From positions 1,860,001 to 1,924,000 of the forward strand of contig JANFOG010000005.1 in assembly GCA_024336345.1 (NCBI GenBank): 64,000 bases of DNA, read 5' to 3'. Position 1 is the first letter of the stretch, and the number at the start of each line of letters is the position of its first letter. The notes under the pieces are model-generated. The model had not been told where the DNA came from. It searched no databases and worked only from the letters and a program-made list of their open reading frames with translations. This stretch comes from Mariannaea sp. PMI_226. Its lineage: Eukaryota > Ascomycota > Sordariomycetes > Hypocreales > Nectriaceae. Below, one piece after another: positions 54,374-64,000 of the stretch. The translations under genes and the position numbers were made by a program.

Positions 54374-56037
54374 ATGAGCGACCCGTCCTCCCACGACATT
54401 TTCAACTACAGCCTTCAACGTCCTCTGTTGGACCAGCGTCGTGCTCGCCAGCTTGAGAACATCCCCACCCTGCCGGAGCGTGATGCCATTAACCATGCTG
54501 TTGCCTCTCTCCCAGATCCCCAGGACGCCACATACTTGGCGGGGGACTCAGATGAAGCTACCATGGCGCATATTGCAAATGACATCTTCCCAGCTCTGAG
54601 TGGACAGAAACGATCTTCTCGCTACTATGGATTCGTCACTGGCAGCGTGCTTCCCCTCGCCGAGTGGGCTGACAACGTCGTGACAATGACGGATCAGAAT
54701 GTCCAAGTTCACCTTCCTGAGCAATCCATCTCGACAACTGTTGAGGACCGCACTCTGATCATGATCTTGAGCTTGCTGAGACTCGGAGATGAAAAGGCCT
54801 GGAAGGGTCGCACCTTCACCACAGGCGCCACTTCAAGCAATATACTTGGTCTCGCCTGTGGAAGAGAGGAGGTTGTGGGGAAGAGGCTCGGAGACGGAGA
54901 GTCTGTGGGAGAGCTTGGCATGTTGGGGGCATGCCTCAAAGCCGGCATTACCCATTTTCAGGTCCTCACGAGCTCCGGCCACAGCTCCCTCTCCAAAGCG
55001 GCCAGCGTTGTTGGGTTCGGAAGAAGTTCCGTCAAGGAGATTCCTCTAAGCAAAGAAGAACCATGGAGAATGGACATTGAGGCGTTGGAAAGTCACCTGA
55101 AGCTATCTACTGCAGCGAGCATCATCGCCATTAGTGCAGGTGAAGTGAATACTGGCCGCTTCTCCACCGCCGGTATCGAAGAGATGAAGAAGGTCAGAGA
55201 GCTGGCAGATAAATATGGAGCTTGGGTTCACGTTGATGGCGGTAAGTCCTCTTGACATCCCTTGCCTACCAACTGTCTCCCGCTTCCGAAAATATTGACT
55301 AAGTGATAGCATTCGGCATCTTCGCTCGTGCTCTGGATCAAAAGGACGAGTACAAGCTGCTCCAGAAACGACTTGAAGGTCTTGAGCTTGCTGATAGCAT
55401 AACTGTGGATGGACACAAGCTCCTCAATGTGGTAGGCATCCAATGGCTCTGAAACAAGTTTCTTTTGAACGTTTCTAAACTTTCTCTCTAGCCCTATGAT
55501 TGTGGCATGTTCTTCACCCGATCACATGGCACTCTACAATCCATCTTCACCAACCCGAACGCCGCCTACCTCGCCACTGGCTCTCTAGCTACCATTCCCT
55601 CACCGCTAAACATAGGAATCGAGAACTCTCGTCGGTTCCGCGCCCTTCCCGCATACGCCGTCCTCAAAAGTGAAGGCCGCCCCGGTTTCGCGGGTTTGTT
55701 GGCCAACATGACTGAGCTTTCTCGCCGGGTAGCGGCATTTCTGCGTGCCTCAGTGCATTACGAACTTCTACCAGACGATAACTCCAGCCTGGACGAGATT
55801 TTCATGATTGTCTTGTTTCGAGCAAAGGACTCTGCCTTGAATGATGTGCTGGTCGAGAAAATCAATGAGACGAGGCAGATGTATGTCAGTGGAACCAAGT
55901 GGAATGGCCAAAAGGCAGTGCGAATGGCCGTCTCGACGTGGAAAGTGGATGTAGAGCGTGATTATCAAGTTGTAACCTCCATCTTGACTCATGTGGCGGA
56001 AGGCAAGAAGTTCAACTTGGAGAGCTGCCAAGACTAG
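54374..56037 (+). CDS. PLP-dependent group II decarboxylase, 3 exons
   Basis: Exons are 54374-55241, 55310-55431 and 55492-56037, giving 511 residues. The fold-I PLP enzyme pattern is clear: FTTGATSSNILGL, a GHSSLSKAA segment, WVHVDGAFGIFARA (Asp288 for the pyridine nitrogen) and SITVDGHKLLNVPYDCG with the Schiff-base Lys326. N- and C-terminal parts (RYYGFVTGSVLPLAEWAD; VRMAVSTWKV) fit the aromatic amino acid/glutamate decarboxylase superfamily. The substrate is uncertain: aromatic-L-amino-acid or related acids are likely. The start is ATG 54374 (AAAATGAGC); the open frame to 54272 lacks an earlier ATG. Introns are 68 and 60 nt. Confidence 0.87.
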
Positions 56038-56373
56038 GGCGTGGCAGTATTGAAGCGACTCGGGCGGCTCGGTGCCAAAATGTCATCGATTAGGAAGAGG
56101 AAGTTCGAGTTGTCGGAAGGTTGGTTCGTGGCCATGCAGCCGTGGTAATTAGAGTATATAATTTTGTCGCCCGCGTATCTTCATCCAAACGCCAGGAAAT
56201 GCTTAAACCATGTAGAAAAGGAAAAAAAGTCATTTTCCTTCAAGAAGGAAATCCTTCCCGTGACGCCGTAGTTTAACGAAATAAAATCCAAATGCCCAAA
56301 ATCAGAAAGGATGTCACCCTTCCATTCAAGCAGACAAAGAAGTAGAATCATGCCTCTCTCTTCTTTCTCTCCT
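56038..56373. other. intergenic between convergent genes
   Basis: A 336-base tail-to-tail interval. No coding signal. Confidence 0.5.
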
Positions 56374-56634
56374 CTAACCGAACTTCTTAGAACCGCCCTT
56401 GAAGACGGCCTTCTTGTCCTTGCCCTTCTTTCCCTTGCCGATGAGCTCGAGGTGTCCGGCGCGCTCGCCCAGCATGGCCTCAGTGCGGGCGACCATGCCG
56501 CTGGTAAACTTCTTGATCGACTTGTCGACGCTGGCCTTGGTCTTGGGCTTGGAGACCTTGGAGGCCTGGCGCTTCGAGTGTGTGGCCTTGGGGGCGGCAG
56601 TGCGCCCAGATTTCTTGATGGCGCCTTGGGCCAT
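56374..56634 (-). CDS. DUF2462/UPF0390 small basic protein
   Basis: A single exon of 86 residues, strongly Lys-rich. MAQGAIKKSGRTAAPKATHSKRQ and the later LIGKGKKGKDKKAVFKGGSKKFG match the DUF2462 (UPF0390) family, which includes the human leydig-cell tumour 10-kDa protein homologue. The family has no firm biochemical function; the charge suggests nucleolar or RNA association (inference). ATG 56634 is the first in frame. Confidence 0.85.
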   Translation of the reverse strand: MAQGAIKKSGRTAAPKATHSKRQASKVSKPKTKASVDKSIKKFTSGMVARTEAMLGERAGHLELIGKGKKGKDKKAVFKGGSKKFG

Positions 56635-57269
56635 TGCGGGCGAAAAAGTTGTGTTGTGTTGCTATGTTTGTGTATGTGTGTATATGCGTGACGGGTGTGA
56701 GAGCGAGAAGAGTGGGAGGGGAGGTTCTTTTATTTTACTATTTTCCTACGAGACAGCAGGGTGGGGCCAAGAAAAAAAATAGATAAACCATTCAGTGCCG
56801 TCCCTTACTCTTCACCGAACTTTCACCGTCGGTGAAGGTGGGGGGGGAGATGTCCTGCCTTCGTTGCCCCCACCAACTCAAATAGATCTCCTGACTGTGA
56901 ACACTACGCTTGGCCTAGCGTCCCGGTATACATAAAAATATTGAAGCAGAAAGGTTAGGTGTTAATCAGGAATCTGAGCAGAGTACTCGCACCAAATAAG
57001 ACATGTAATTAACTTATCAAGGACGATTCCAGGAGAGCTAATAAAAGGATGGAACAAACAAAGGCATCTTCTATTGCTTGAATCCTTTATGCTTATGAAA
57101 CAGTTATTCAAGCGACGGACACTCGTCCTTTCTAGTCTCGGGCTCATGATTAATTTGCATATGCTGACAACAACTCCACACAGCGCCAACCGAATTATTT
57201 CAAAATCACGCCGTCTTTACCCTTTTCCCATCTTCTAACTAATCCAAAAGATGATATTAGGCAAGTCCG
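56635..57269. other. intergenic upstream of the DUF2462 gene
   Basis: A 635-base gap between two minus-strand genes. It holds the DUF2462 promoter, with a short GT-rich run near 56650-56690, and the SCY1-like 3' flank. No gene is seen. Confidence 0.5.
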
Positions 57270-59925
57270 TTACCAGCCATCGCCCCAACCGTCGTCATCT
57301 TCCGTCTCTTTCGGCTTCATATCAATCTTCTTGGCGATAACTGGCTTTGCGGCAGGCTTGGCGAGCGGCTTCTTCGCCGTAGAAGACTTCGACAGGCCTT
57401 TTGGAAGGGCTTTGGCTCCCGGTTTCTTCTGTGACTGCGCTGCTAACCATCCTGCAAAGTCAGGTTCTTCGTCCGCAAATGGGGTTGCTGAAGCAGCAGC
57501 AGGCTTCTTGGACGCTTCTGTGGTTTCAGATCCACCAAAGCCGTCATCGTCACCCATGTCACCCCACGAATCCCCGCCGTCATCTCCATCATCTGCTGGC
57601 CAAAACGATTCTGCCACTGCGCTTGATGAAGATTTACGTGACACGGTCGGGGGTGGTGATTTCACTGCCTGGCGGTGGAGATTGGAGGCTGAGGATGTTA
57701 GAGGCTTCTTGGTTTCTGAACTTGGAGAAGTGACCGGTTTAGGTGGCACCGCGCTAGGAGTCGATGTCGCTTGCATTTCGCCTGCTGCGGCGGAGAGTTT
57801 GTTAGTAAATGAAGAGATGGCCCATCCGGCCCAGCCAGCATTTTCTGTGGGCTGAGGAGTGCCCATTCGAGGGGTAGAACCATCAGATGCCTGAGGAGGG
57901 GGAAGAACCGAGTCCGGCATGGATGCCGCCGCCTTTCTAATTTTCTGCAGATATATATCCGCGGCTCGATTAGCAGCCTCGCGAATGATTTTTTCCTTGT
58001 CAATCAAGAGAGGAGTAATGACAGGCAAAACTCTGCACGCGCTGTCCTCGTCCGTAAAGTACTCTGCAGTAGCAGCCAAAGCCATCAGGGCGGCATTTCG
58101 CGCGTGGACGAAGGGGTCCCTTAGTGAACGAGTGAAAGCGGCAATGAGAACCTTTGACCTCGAAGAAGTTCCCAAGTTCTTGGCAATCTTTCCAAGGCAA
58201 ATGGTCGTGTTCGTTCGAATGCCTGGTTGCTCATCGTTCGCAGTTTTTGCAAGCTGTTTCAACAAATCGCCATTGATGGTTCGATCTGAGAGTTTCGTAA
58301 TGATAACAAGCACCGATTTCAATGTTTGCTCTCGAACAACAGGCGCGACATCAGTGAAGCCGGTCGACTGTTTCATTTTTGTTAGCGGATGAGCTATTGG
58401 TTCAAGATATCGAGATGGCCATACTATTAATGGGAAGATCTTGTCGTTGACAATCTTCTGAGGAAGTCGATCAATCATAACATGAAGATTGTCCAGAAGA
58501 CAGACTCGGATGGCTCGATCAGGGTTTCCAAACATTCGAACAACAAATGGGGTAACCCTGGAGTCAAAATCTTCATTGCTGAGCTTAGTAGAAATTTTCA
58601 GGACGACACCAATTGCCTTTGGTCCTCCGCCACCAAACTCAGCTGATTTCATCAGCTCTGGCATAACTTTCATCTTGAAGAACTCTTCCGGGAAATCATC
58701 GCTGAGTTCATCGAGACCACTATCAAATTGATTAGTTGCAGGCTCAATGTGGTGGAATAATAATACTACTACTAATAACAAAAGAGAAAAACACTCACGT
58801 CAAGAATTCCTCCTTCTCTTCGGCGGTTTTGATGTCAAGGTTATCGATGCCTTCCGTCAGCCTGATGAGAGGACTGTCGAAGAACGACCCCGCCCTGCTT
58901 CCTTGGTCAAGAAATGCACCCGTGGTGATTCGGGCTTTCGGATTCGCATTGCAGAGACGCTTATAGCTTGAGTGCATTGTCGGCGGAATGTTCCTCGTCT
59001 GCCCTGCTTGGTCTGTTCCCTGATAGTCGCCATTGAACACCTCAAAAAGCAGGACACCAAGGTTGTATGCATCCACAGCTGAATGAGGGTTCTTTTTTAT
59101 GACGTCCCATCCACCTCGGGCTAATTCAGGCGGGGCATATCGTCCAGCGTCTGGGACTATGCCGCCGTATGTCTGGCTCTCCAGTTAGTCCAGAACTGTC
59201 GCATGGCCAAGGGTTTGCCAACATAGATTATTGATTCATCATCCTTGATGCTACTCAAAACGTCGAAACCTCCCAACTTCCACTCTCCGCTCTCAGATGT
59301 ATAGACCGATCCGACTTTGAGACTACCGTGTATGGAGGAGGCGTCCTCATTGATGAATTTGATGGTTCGCTAAGACTTGTGGTCAGCCTTTTGCAACCCT
59401 GAAGATAGGCTTGACATATCCTACAGCGACACTATGAATGCCCCATTTGATCGTTTCGGGGCTAAGGCTCTTTCTTCGGACATGCCACCTTAGAGGCACT
59501 ACTCGTTCGGTCGCAATATAGATGTATGTTTCCGTCTGCAAACCTCGGTATTAGCGCAATGCTAGCGAGCAATATCGGCTACATCGGACAGTTGTGTGGT
59601 GTTCTTACCTCAACTGCATCGAGGACTTTAATCACGCCGGGATGTCGGAGAGTTCGTAGCTTTTTCAGGGCGTTCTTGGCCAGGGGAAGTTGAGACCGTT
59701 TCGCGGTGATGTCAAAGGAGAAAATACTGCAGTTCGAGCCGTCCTCCTGCAGTGATGCTTTAGTATAATTGAAAAGGTTTGTCTTTGAGTGAAACGTGTT
59801 ACCTTCTTAGTTCCGTTATACAAAGTCCATATAGACTCGTCAATGTCGACAATATCGCCAAAGGTGTATGGGAAGGGCGGGCCTTTGGCCATGGCTGAGG
59901 CCACAGCAGACTTGAGAAAGTCCAT
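57270..59925 (-). CDS. SCY1-like/Cex1 pseudokinase with HEAT repeats, 6 exons
   Basis: Exons are 59925-59803, 59746-59609, 59535-59425, 59369-59223, 59172-58799 and 58719-57270, giving 780 residues. MDFLKSAVASAMAKGPPFPY is the conserved start of SCYL1/Cex1 proteins. The kinase fold follows but is degenerate: the HRD region reads SSIHGSLKVGSVY and the DFG region reads WKLGGFDVL, so it should be catalytically dead. APPELARGGWD and AVDAYNLGVLLFEVF mark the C-lobe. HEAT repeats occupy about 330-540 (FKMKVMPELMKSAEFGGGG and following). The C-terminus is disordered and acidic with repeated WGD/DDGW groups. Family knowledge: these proteins act in COPI traffic and tRNA export. The intron 4 donor (gttggc) is weak, but the phase-0 join to TYGGIVPDAGRYAPPE is convincing. 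Confidence 0.87.
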
Positions 59926-61490
59926 GGCGGCGTTGCGACGGCACAGGAGGCCTCTGGCAATCAGTAATAGAAGAATTACAAGGACTAATTAGTAGTGGCT
60001 GGTAAGACAAGGTGAATGCTGTACCGAGGTGTGAGGGGTGAGGTAGGCAGGTCTTGAAGATACCTGTGCTTGACCCAATCGTTATCGCAACGTGGTGGTT
60101 GCTATCGCTCAAGCTTCCCCCACTAGTAGAGCTAGGTGTCTCTTTGGGTACCTGGCGTGCAAATTTTGGCGGTTACGTCAACGGTATGCGTAGCTGGCAC
60201 TGTGCTAAAGGGAATGGCGTCGTGGGAAATGAAGTGCATCCGGGCCCCTACCGGAGCTCTACAAAGTGCTCGTTGTTGCGTTCAGGGTTCAGGCCTCATA
60301 TCCATACTGTGGCGCACTGTATGAGTACGAGAATATACTACAGTAAAGCGTTGGCTTGCTGGCTTGCTGGTACCACCTTAGGTAAGGTAGTATTCATAGC
60401 CATTCTTATTTATTATTCCACAGCCCTTCGTCCCTTCCACCTGCACGTCACACGCTGTAGCCAATCGCTTTCGCCAAATCTCTGCCCAACTGTCGATGGG
60501 CGGCAGCCTACCTCTACAAAAAGAAAGTCGACTACATGCCAGCCTCGCCATGAATCCTTCTCCTTTTTCTCGACGTGTGTTCCCCTGGAGAGGACCAAGC
60601 GGGTGTCTCCCCGTCCTTACGGAGTAATCACGCTGGCATCCGTTGTTCTTCCGCGTCAGAAGTTCCTCTGGTCGGCCTCCCAACCGCGACCAGTGGATTG
60701 TCAGTAGCAGTCAACAGTCACTCCAACTTTAAGCCCACCGAGCCATACCTGCATTGTCTTGCGTCTCGTATCTTGGCCGCCGCTAATTGCTCCATGTTGA
60801 CTGACTTGAAGGGCTTCCTTAGCCCAACTGTAAGTGACAACTATTCTCTTCTTACTACGTCCTGCACAAAGTACGCGCGTATCGTCGAATGATGCCTATG
60901 GTAAAAGGTCTGACTGAACGGAACCCTCTGGTCATACCATATTCACTCTCTCTGATCCTGCTCTGGCACTACTGCCCCAGCGGCAGCAGGCCAGTCCTTC
61001 ACGTTGCCACGTTTTCGTACTTTGTTCACTATTTCCCCCGTGTTCGAAGAGCGTCTGGGAACGATGACATCGTTATTCTCGTCGCAAAATGGAGTCCCTT
61101 TCCTCGATACCTCGACGGGAATTGACCAAAGGCCGCGACGAACAGCAGACACATGTCTGCCGCAGAGCAGAGCAGAGCAGGTATAACCGATGTGGTGCCT
61201 AGCTTGATGGCCAACAAACTGAAAAGATCTGACGACGATATCGTGATTTTATCTCACATGCTCTTAAAACTTTCATTCCGCCCATTTCTTCCATACTTCT
61301 TCCCATCGCTGACTGTTGTGCCTCATTCTAGCCAAGGCCCCCAAATCGCCTTTAATCAAGCTTTATCCTCCAGATCACTCCTTCATCAGGCAACCAAGTA
61401 TCAAGCGAGAACTTATGCCAAGTGTTATGGGTCATCAGTAACTCTTGATTTGTTCCGTTGCGGATATTCACATAGAAGTCCATAGCGGGT
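59926..61490. other. intergenic between divergent genes
   Basis: The 1.56 kb lie between the SCY1-like start and the next plus-strand gene. A 217-codon open frame at 60054-60707 exists but looks non-coding: Cys/Ser/Arg-rich, with no ATG-context or domain support. Confidence 0.45.
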
Positions 61491-63245
61491 ATGGCTGGGG
61501 ATAATGACCTAGCATCCGCGGGCCAGCTGCACCTTGCGCCTGAGGGTGACTCTAACACGGCGAGCCGTGCACTCCCTCGTGTCATCTCGAAGCCTGATTC
61601 TCAACATTCAGGCTCATCTCGTGAATCCTCGTCGATCAGCGAGTTACCTAGAGTTACGAAATTTTCCAAAACTCACGTAGCCAAGAGAGGCCACAGCCGG
61701 CTGAGAATGCCCTGGCTGTCACAACGTGCCCCACTAAAGCATCAAACAAAAACATCAAGTCCAAATGGAGGTTCGAACAACAGAAAAGCACACAAGCCAC
61801 AGATAGATTCATGTTCTCCTACAACCCGTGAACCTCAAAGGCAGGCTCTACCAATAGATCCTGAGCCAGGCCATCTGCCAATTGACACCGACCTGGACAG
61901 TGTTGAGGGAGCACAGTTACCAGCGACCACTGAAATTGAAAATTGCAAGTCGTTGGAGGATCTTTCAGCAGCACCTTGCTCCAATCCCTTCAAGGCTACG
62001 ACGGACTCCTCCAAAGATACCTCGATTCGACCATCATGGAGTCCAGAGCGTAGAGGAGGTGGCCTCGAAAGTATTGACTCTTCTAAAACAAGTCCTTTCA
62101 GTGTACAGCGTGCCTCTGGCATTCGCCATGACTCTTACGAGGCAAGCGAGTGTATCATTGCGGTAGCAGAAGTGAATCTGGCGATCAATAACTCAAGTTC
62201 AGATCCCTCAATATCGCCATCTATTCATGTGGATACAAGTCGTCACCCAATCGTAGGGCATGGACTACCTCAAGATAGCGAACATCCCCGACGAACCATC
62301 AGGCCTTCCGCGTCTTCGGATTCAGGTAGGGCTGCTGACATCGACAGCAACACGGAGGATGAGGATTTTCGCCCGTTTGCTTGGACACGACCCAAGAAAC
62401 TCCAAGCTTTAGAAAATTCCTCCGAGTCGGGTGATGAGGACTCAATTTGGGTCTCGCCTGCAGCGGACCCAGGTGGTGAAATAACGCCTTCCAACTTGAA
62501 GCAAACAGACGCTGCAGGCTCTTTTCAGGAGAACCATGCAGTTCAACGATGCAGTGAAGAGAATGGCTCCAAAAATGACACTACACCAGTCGTACCACTC
62601 CATATAGTGCTCGCTACCCAGAGAAAGGCGCAGTTCGACTCGGACGCATTCGATGACATGATCTATCACCGATCTAAAGTACAACTTCCCAAAGGCGATT
62701 CTGTTACGACTCACCTTCTCAAAAAGAAATCGTGTCCAGAGAAAAGTGAGCGACTCTTTCTACATATCAATCCTGCCATCCACAGACCGCATAGGCAGTC
62801 CACATCATGGTACCAGAGAAAAGCAAATGAAATCAAAGCCCGTGGAAGACGAAAAGAATGGTATGGTAAATATCACGAAAGACAACGTTTCTTGCGAGCC
62901 CAGGAGGCTGCGCGGGAGGTTGAACGCCACCAAGCTGTCATAACCGGGGAAATTTATCCACGTCGAGATCCACAGCCCCGAGTGCACGCAAGAATCAGGT
63001 TCCTCGCGGATCTTGACGACGAAGACCTCCCTGATGAAGTCAAGTCTAATCCACCCTGGCTAGAGGCGCTTTCTTGGTTCCGCAAAACCGAAGACGAGAA
63101 AAGGAAGCGGCAAGAAAAGAGGCGACGAGAAGCAAAAAAGCAAGGAATTGAGCAGGTTCATCGGCCTGGGCCGAAGAATCCGCGAGAGCGATACTTGCAG
63201 GCAGCGACGGAAGAAGTAGAACGGTTTTACAAAGCCCACTTCTGA
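61491..63245 (+). CDS. unrecognised protein, disordered with conserved-looking basic C-terminus
   Basis: A single frame of 584 residues. About the first 400 residues are S/P/D/E-rich and appear disordered, with acidic patches (SNTEDEDFRPFAW; SGDEDSIWVSPA). The last about 170 residues are highly charged and probably helical: WYQRKANEIKARGRRKEWYGKY, then EEDLP-type acidic segments, NPPWLEALSWFRKTEDEKRKRQEKRRREAKKQG and a final ERYLQAATEEVERFYKAHF. I do not recognise the family. The K/R-rich helix could be a nuclear signal or nucleic-acid contact (inference). Homogeneous codon use and the length support a real gene. The start may be extended by an upstream exon; ATG 61491 is the first in frame after a stop. 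Confidence 0.7.
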   Translation: MAGDNDLASAGQLHLAPEGDSNTASRALPRVISKPDSQHSGSSRESSSISELPRVTKFSKTHVAKRGHSRLRMPWLSQRAPLKHQTKTSSPNGGSNNRKAHKPQIDSCSPTTREPQRQALPIDPEPGHLPIDTDLDSVEGAQLPATTEIENCKSLEDLSAAPCSNPFKATTDSSKDTSIRPSWSPERRGGGLESIDSSKTSPFSVQRASGIRHDSYEASECIIAVAEVNLAINNSSSDPSISPSIHVDTSRHPIVGHGLPQDSEHPRRTIRPSASSDSGRAADIDSNTEDEDFRPFAWTRPKKLQALENSSESGDEDSIWVSPAADPGGEITPSNLKQTDAAGSFQENHAVQRCSEENGSKNDTTPVVPLHIVLATQRKAQFDSDAFDDMIYHRSKVQLPKGDSVTTHLLKKKSCPEKSERLFLHINPAIHRPHRQSTSWYQRKANEIKARGRRKEWYGKYHERQRFLRAQEAAREVERHQAVITGEIYPRRDPQPRVHARIRFLADLDDEDLPDEVKSNPPWLEALSWFRKTEDEKRKRQEKRRREAKKQGIEQVHRPGPKNPRERYLQAATEEVERFYKAHF

Positions 63246-63742
63246 CCAGAACATATATGATGAGGAGACTAAAATCAAGTAATTATTGTTATTGTCATTT
63301 TAGCGGGCGTCATGGCAGGCAATATTCTCGGTCAATATTTAGCCCCTCATGGCTGATGCATAGGTATGTGGGAAAATAGCTTCTCTGGGTGGGAGAACGG
63401 TCAACACAGCAAAACGGCGTTGAGTGAAGAAAAAGGTATTAACAAGTGGAGGGTTATGTAGTGAAAAACTTTGTTGATTGGATCAGTAGTTGTTGATACA
63501 GAGTTGTAAAGAGCTCGCGTGGTCTGACAGGTAAATCCACACTTTTCGCATGGGGGATGATGTGCGAACACTGTTGGGCCAACTCTCAGTTATCCATACT
63601 GAAACCGTGACATCTATGATAGTTTGAATCCCTTTCGACTGCAGGGTTGATCAGCATCTTTGGTAGTTAGGTCCTTATATGTTATACCTCAACAATTGGC
63701 CTACTGCAAGTCTGATATGTGATTCCTGCTGGATGTCATGTC
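63246..63742. other. intergenic upstream of 5S rRNA
   Basis: A 497-base gap. No coding signal. Confidence 0.5.
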
Positions 63743-63861
63743 ACATACGACCATAGCTCTTAGAATACACTGGATCCCGTCTGCTCTCCGCACGTTAAGC
63801 TGAGAAGCGGTGGATTAGTACTCGGGTCGGTGACGACCGGGGAATCCCCACTGTTGTATGT
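63743..63861 (+). rRNA. 5S ribosomal RNA
   Basis: The 119-nt segment begins ACATACGACCATAG and ends CTGTTGTATGT, so the ends pair as 5S helix I. The internal parts match fungal 5S: GGATCCCGTCTGCTCTCC, a helix II CTTAG/CTGAG pair with the bulged A, AGTACTCGGGTCGGTGACGA and GGGGAATCCCC. The GTCGGTGACGACC stretch covers the internal box C promoter. Dispersed single 5S genes are usual in filamentous ascomycetes. Some positions differ from the common fungal 5S as I remember it, so it could be a minor type or an ageing copy. Confidence 0.85.
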
Positions 63862-63866
63862 TTTTT
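63861..63866 (+). terminator. Pol III T-run after 5S rRNA
   Basis: Six T immediately follow the mature 3' end of the 5S gene, a standard RNA polymerase III terminator. A second copy of GTTGTATGTTTTT follows directly, suggesting a small local duplication. Confidence 0.65.
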
Positions 63867-64000
63867 GTTGTATGTTTTTCTTTCTTTTTTGGTTTCTTTT
63901 ATGTTTTGACATACCCATATCATGTTACTCTTTGATGTTACTTCTTTGAAGTATCGGATGCTTGAAACTGTCTCATCTGGTCAACGTCCATCAATGTTGC

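Noticed and set aside
60054..60707. 217-codon open frame on the plus strand
   Set aside because: No domain, Ser/Cys/Arg/Pro-rich composition typical of a chance frame, overlapping open frames in other phases, and a location in a divergent promoter region.

Overview
The window looks like nuclear DNA of a filamentous ascomycete, probably a Sordariomycete and perhaps Hypocreales. Genes are monocistronic on both strands and most are cut by 50-130 nt introns with GT...AG ends and CTAAC/CTGAC-type branch sites. Several products are typically fungal: an Uds1 septation protein, a LaeA-like methyltransferase, a Ten1 telomere protein and an UncA-type kinesin-3. A dispersed 5S rRNA gene lies near the right end. 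The class assignment is inferred from protein style and gene structure; no database was searched.

Layout. 1-8 kb: 3' part of the nucleolar RNA-binding protein Nop13 (+), a DsbA/FrnE-like protein (+), a secreted PI-PLC-like phosphodiesterase (-), a membrane J-domain protein (+) and an MFS transporter (-). 10-19 kb: PC4/Sub1 coactivator (-), a large PXA/PX/nexin-C sorting nexin (+) and the Uds1 protein (-). A 5.9 kb gene-poor stretch follows. 25-31 kb: leukotriene A4 hydrolase-type M1 peptidase (+), a DUF952 protein (-), Ten1 (+) and a small spliced protein of unknown function (-). 34-39 kb: kinesin-3 (+). 39.3-46.9 kb: a long stretch with no supported gene, rich in simple repeats, in front of a LaeA-like methyltransferase (+). 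49-63 kb: DUF985 cupin (-), OMA1 protease (+), soluble cytochrome b5 (+), PLP decarboxylase (+), DUF2462 protein (-), SCY1/Cex1 pseudokinase (-), an unrecognised basic/acidic protein (+) and 5S rRNA (+).

The genes are mostly housekeeping or cell-biology functions: ribosome biogenesis, transcription, telomere capping, membrane traffic, motor transport and mitochondrial quality control. They do not form a pathway or biosynthetic cluster, and I see no transposon, CRISPR array or defence system. The informative points are gene-structural. Several genes are visible only after splicing: Ten1, the 122-aa protein, and the N-terminus of the DsbA-like protein, which needs a 21-nt exon and a GC-AG intron. 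Micro-exons of 13 and 17 nt occur in the transporter and methyltransferase genes. The M1 peptidase has a two-start arrangement that suggests mitochondrial and cytosolic forms. Some gene-poor stretches hold protein-like fragments that may be gene relics. No clearly novel multi-gene system was found.
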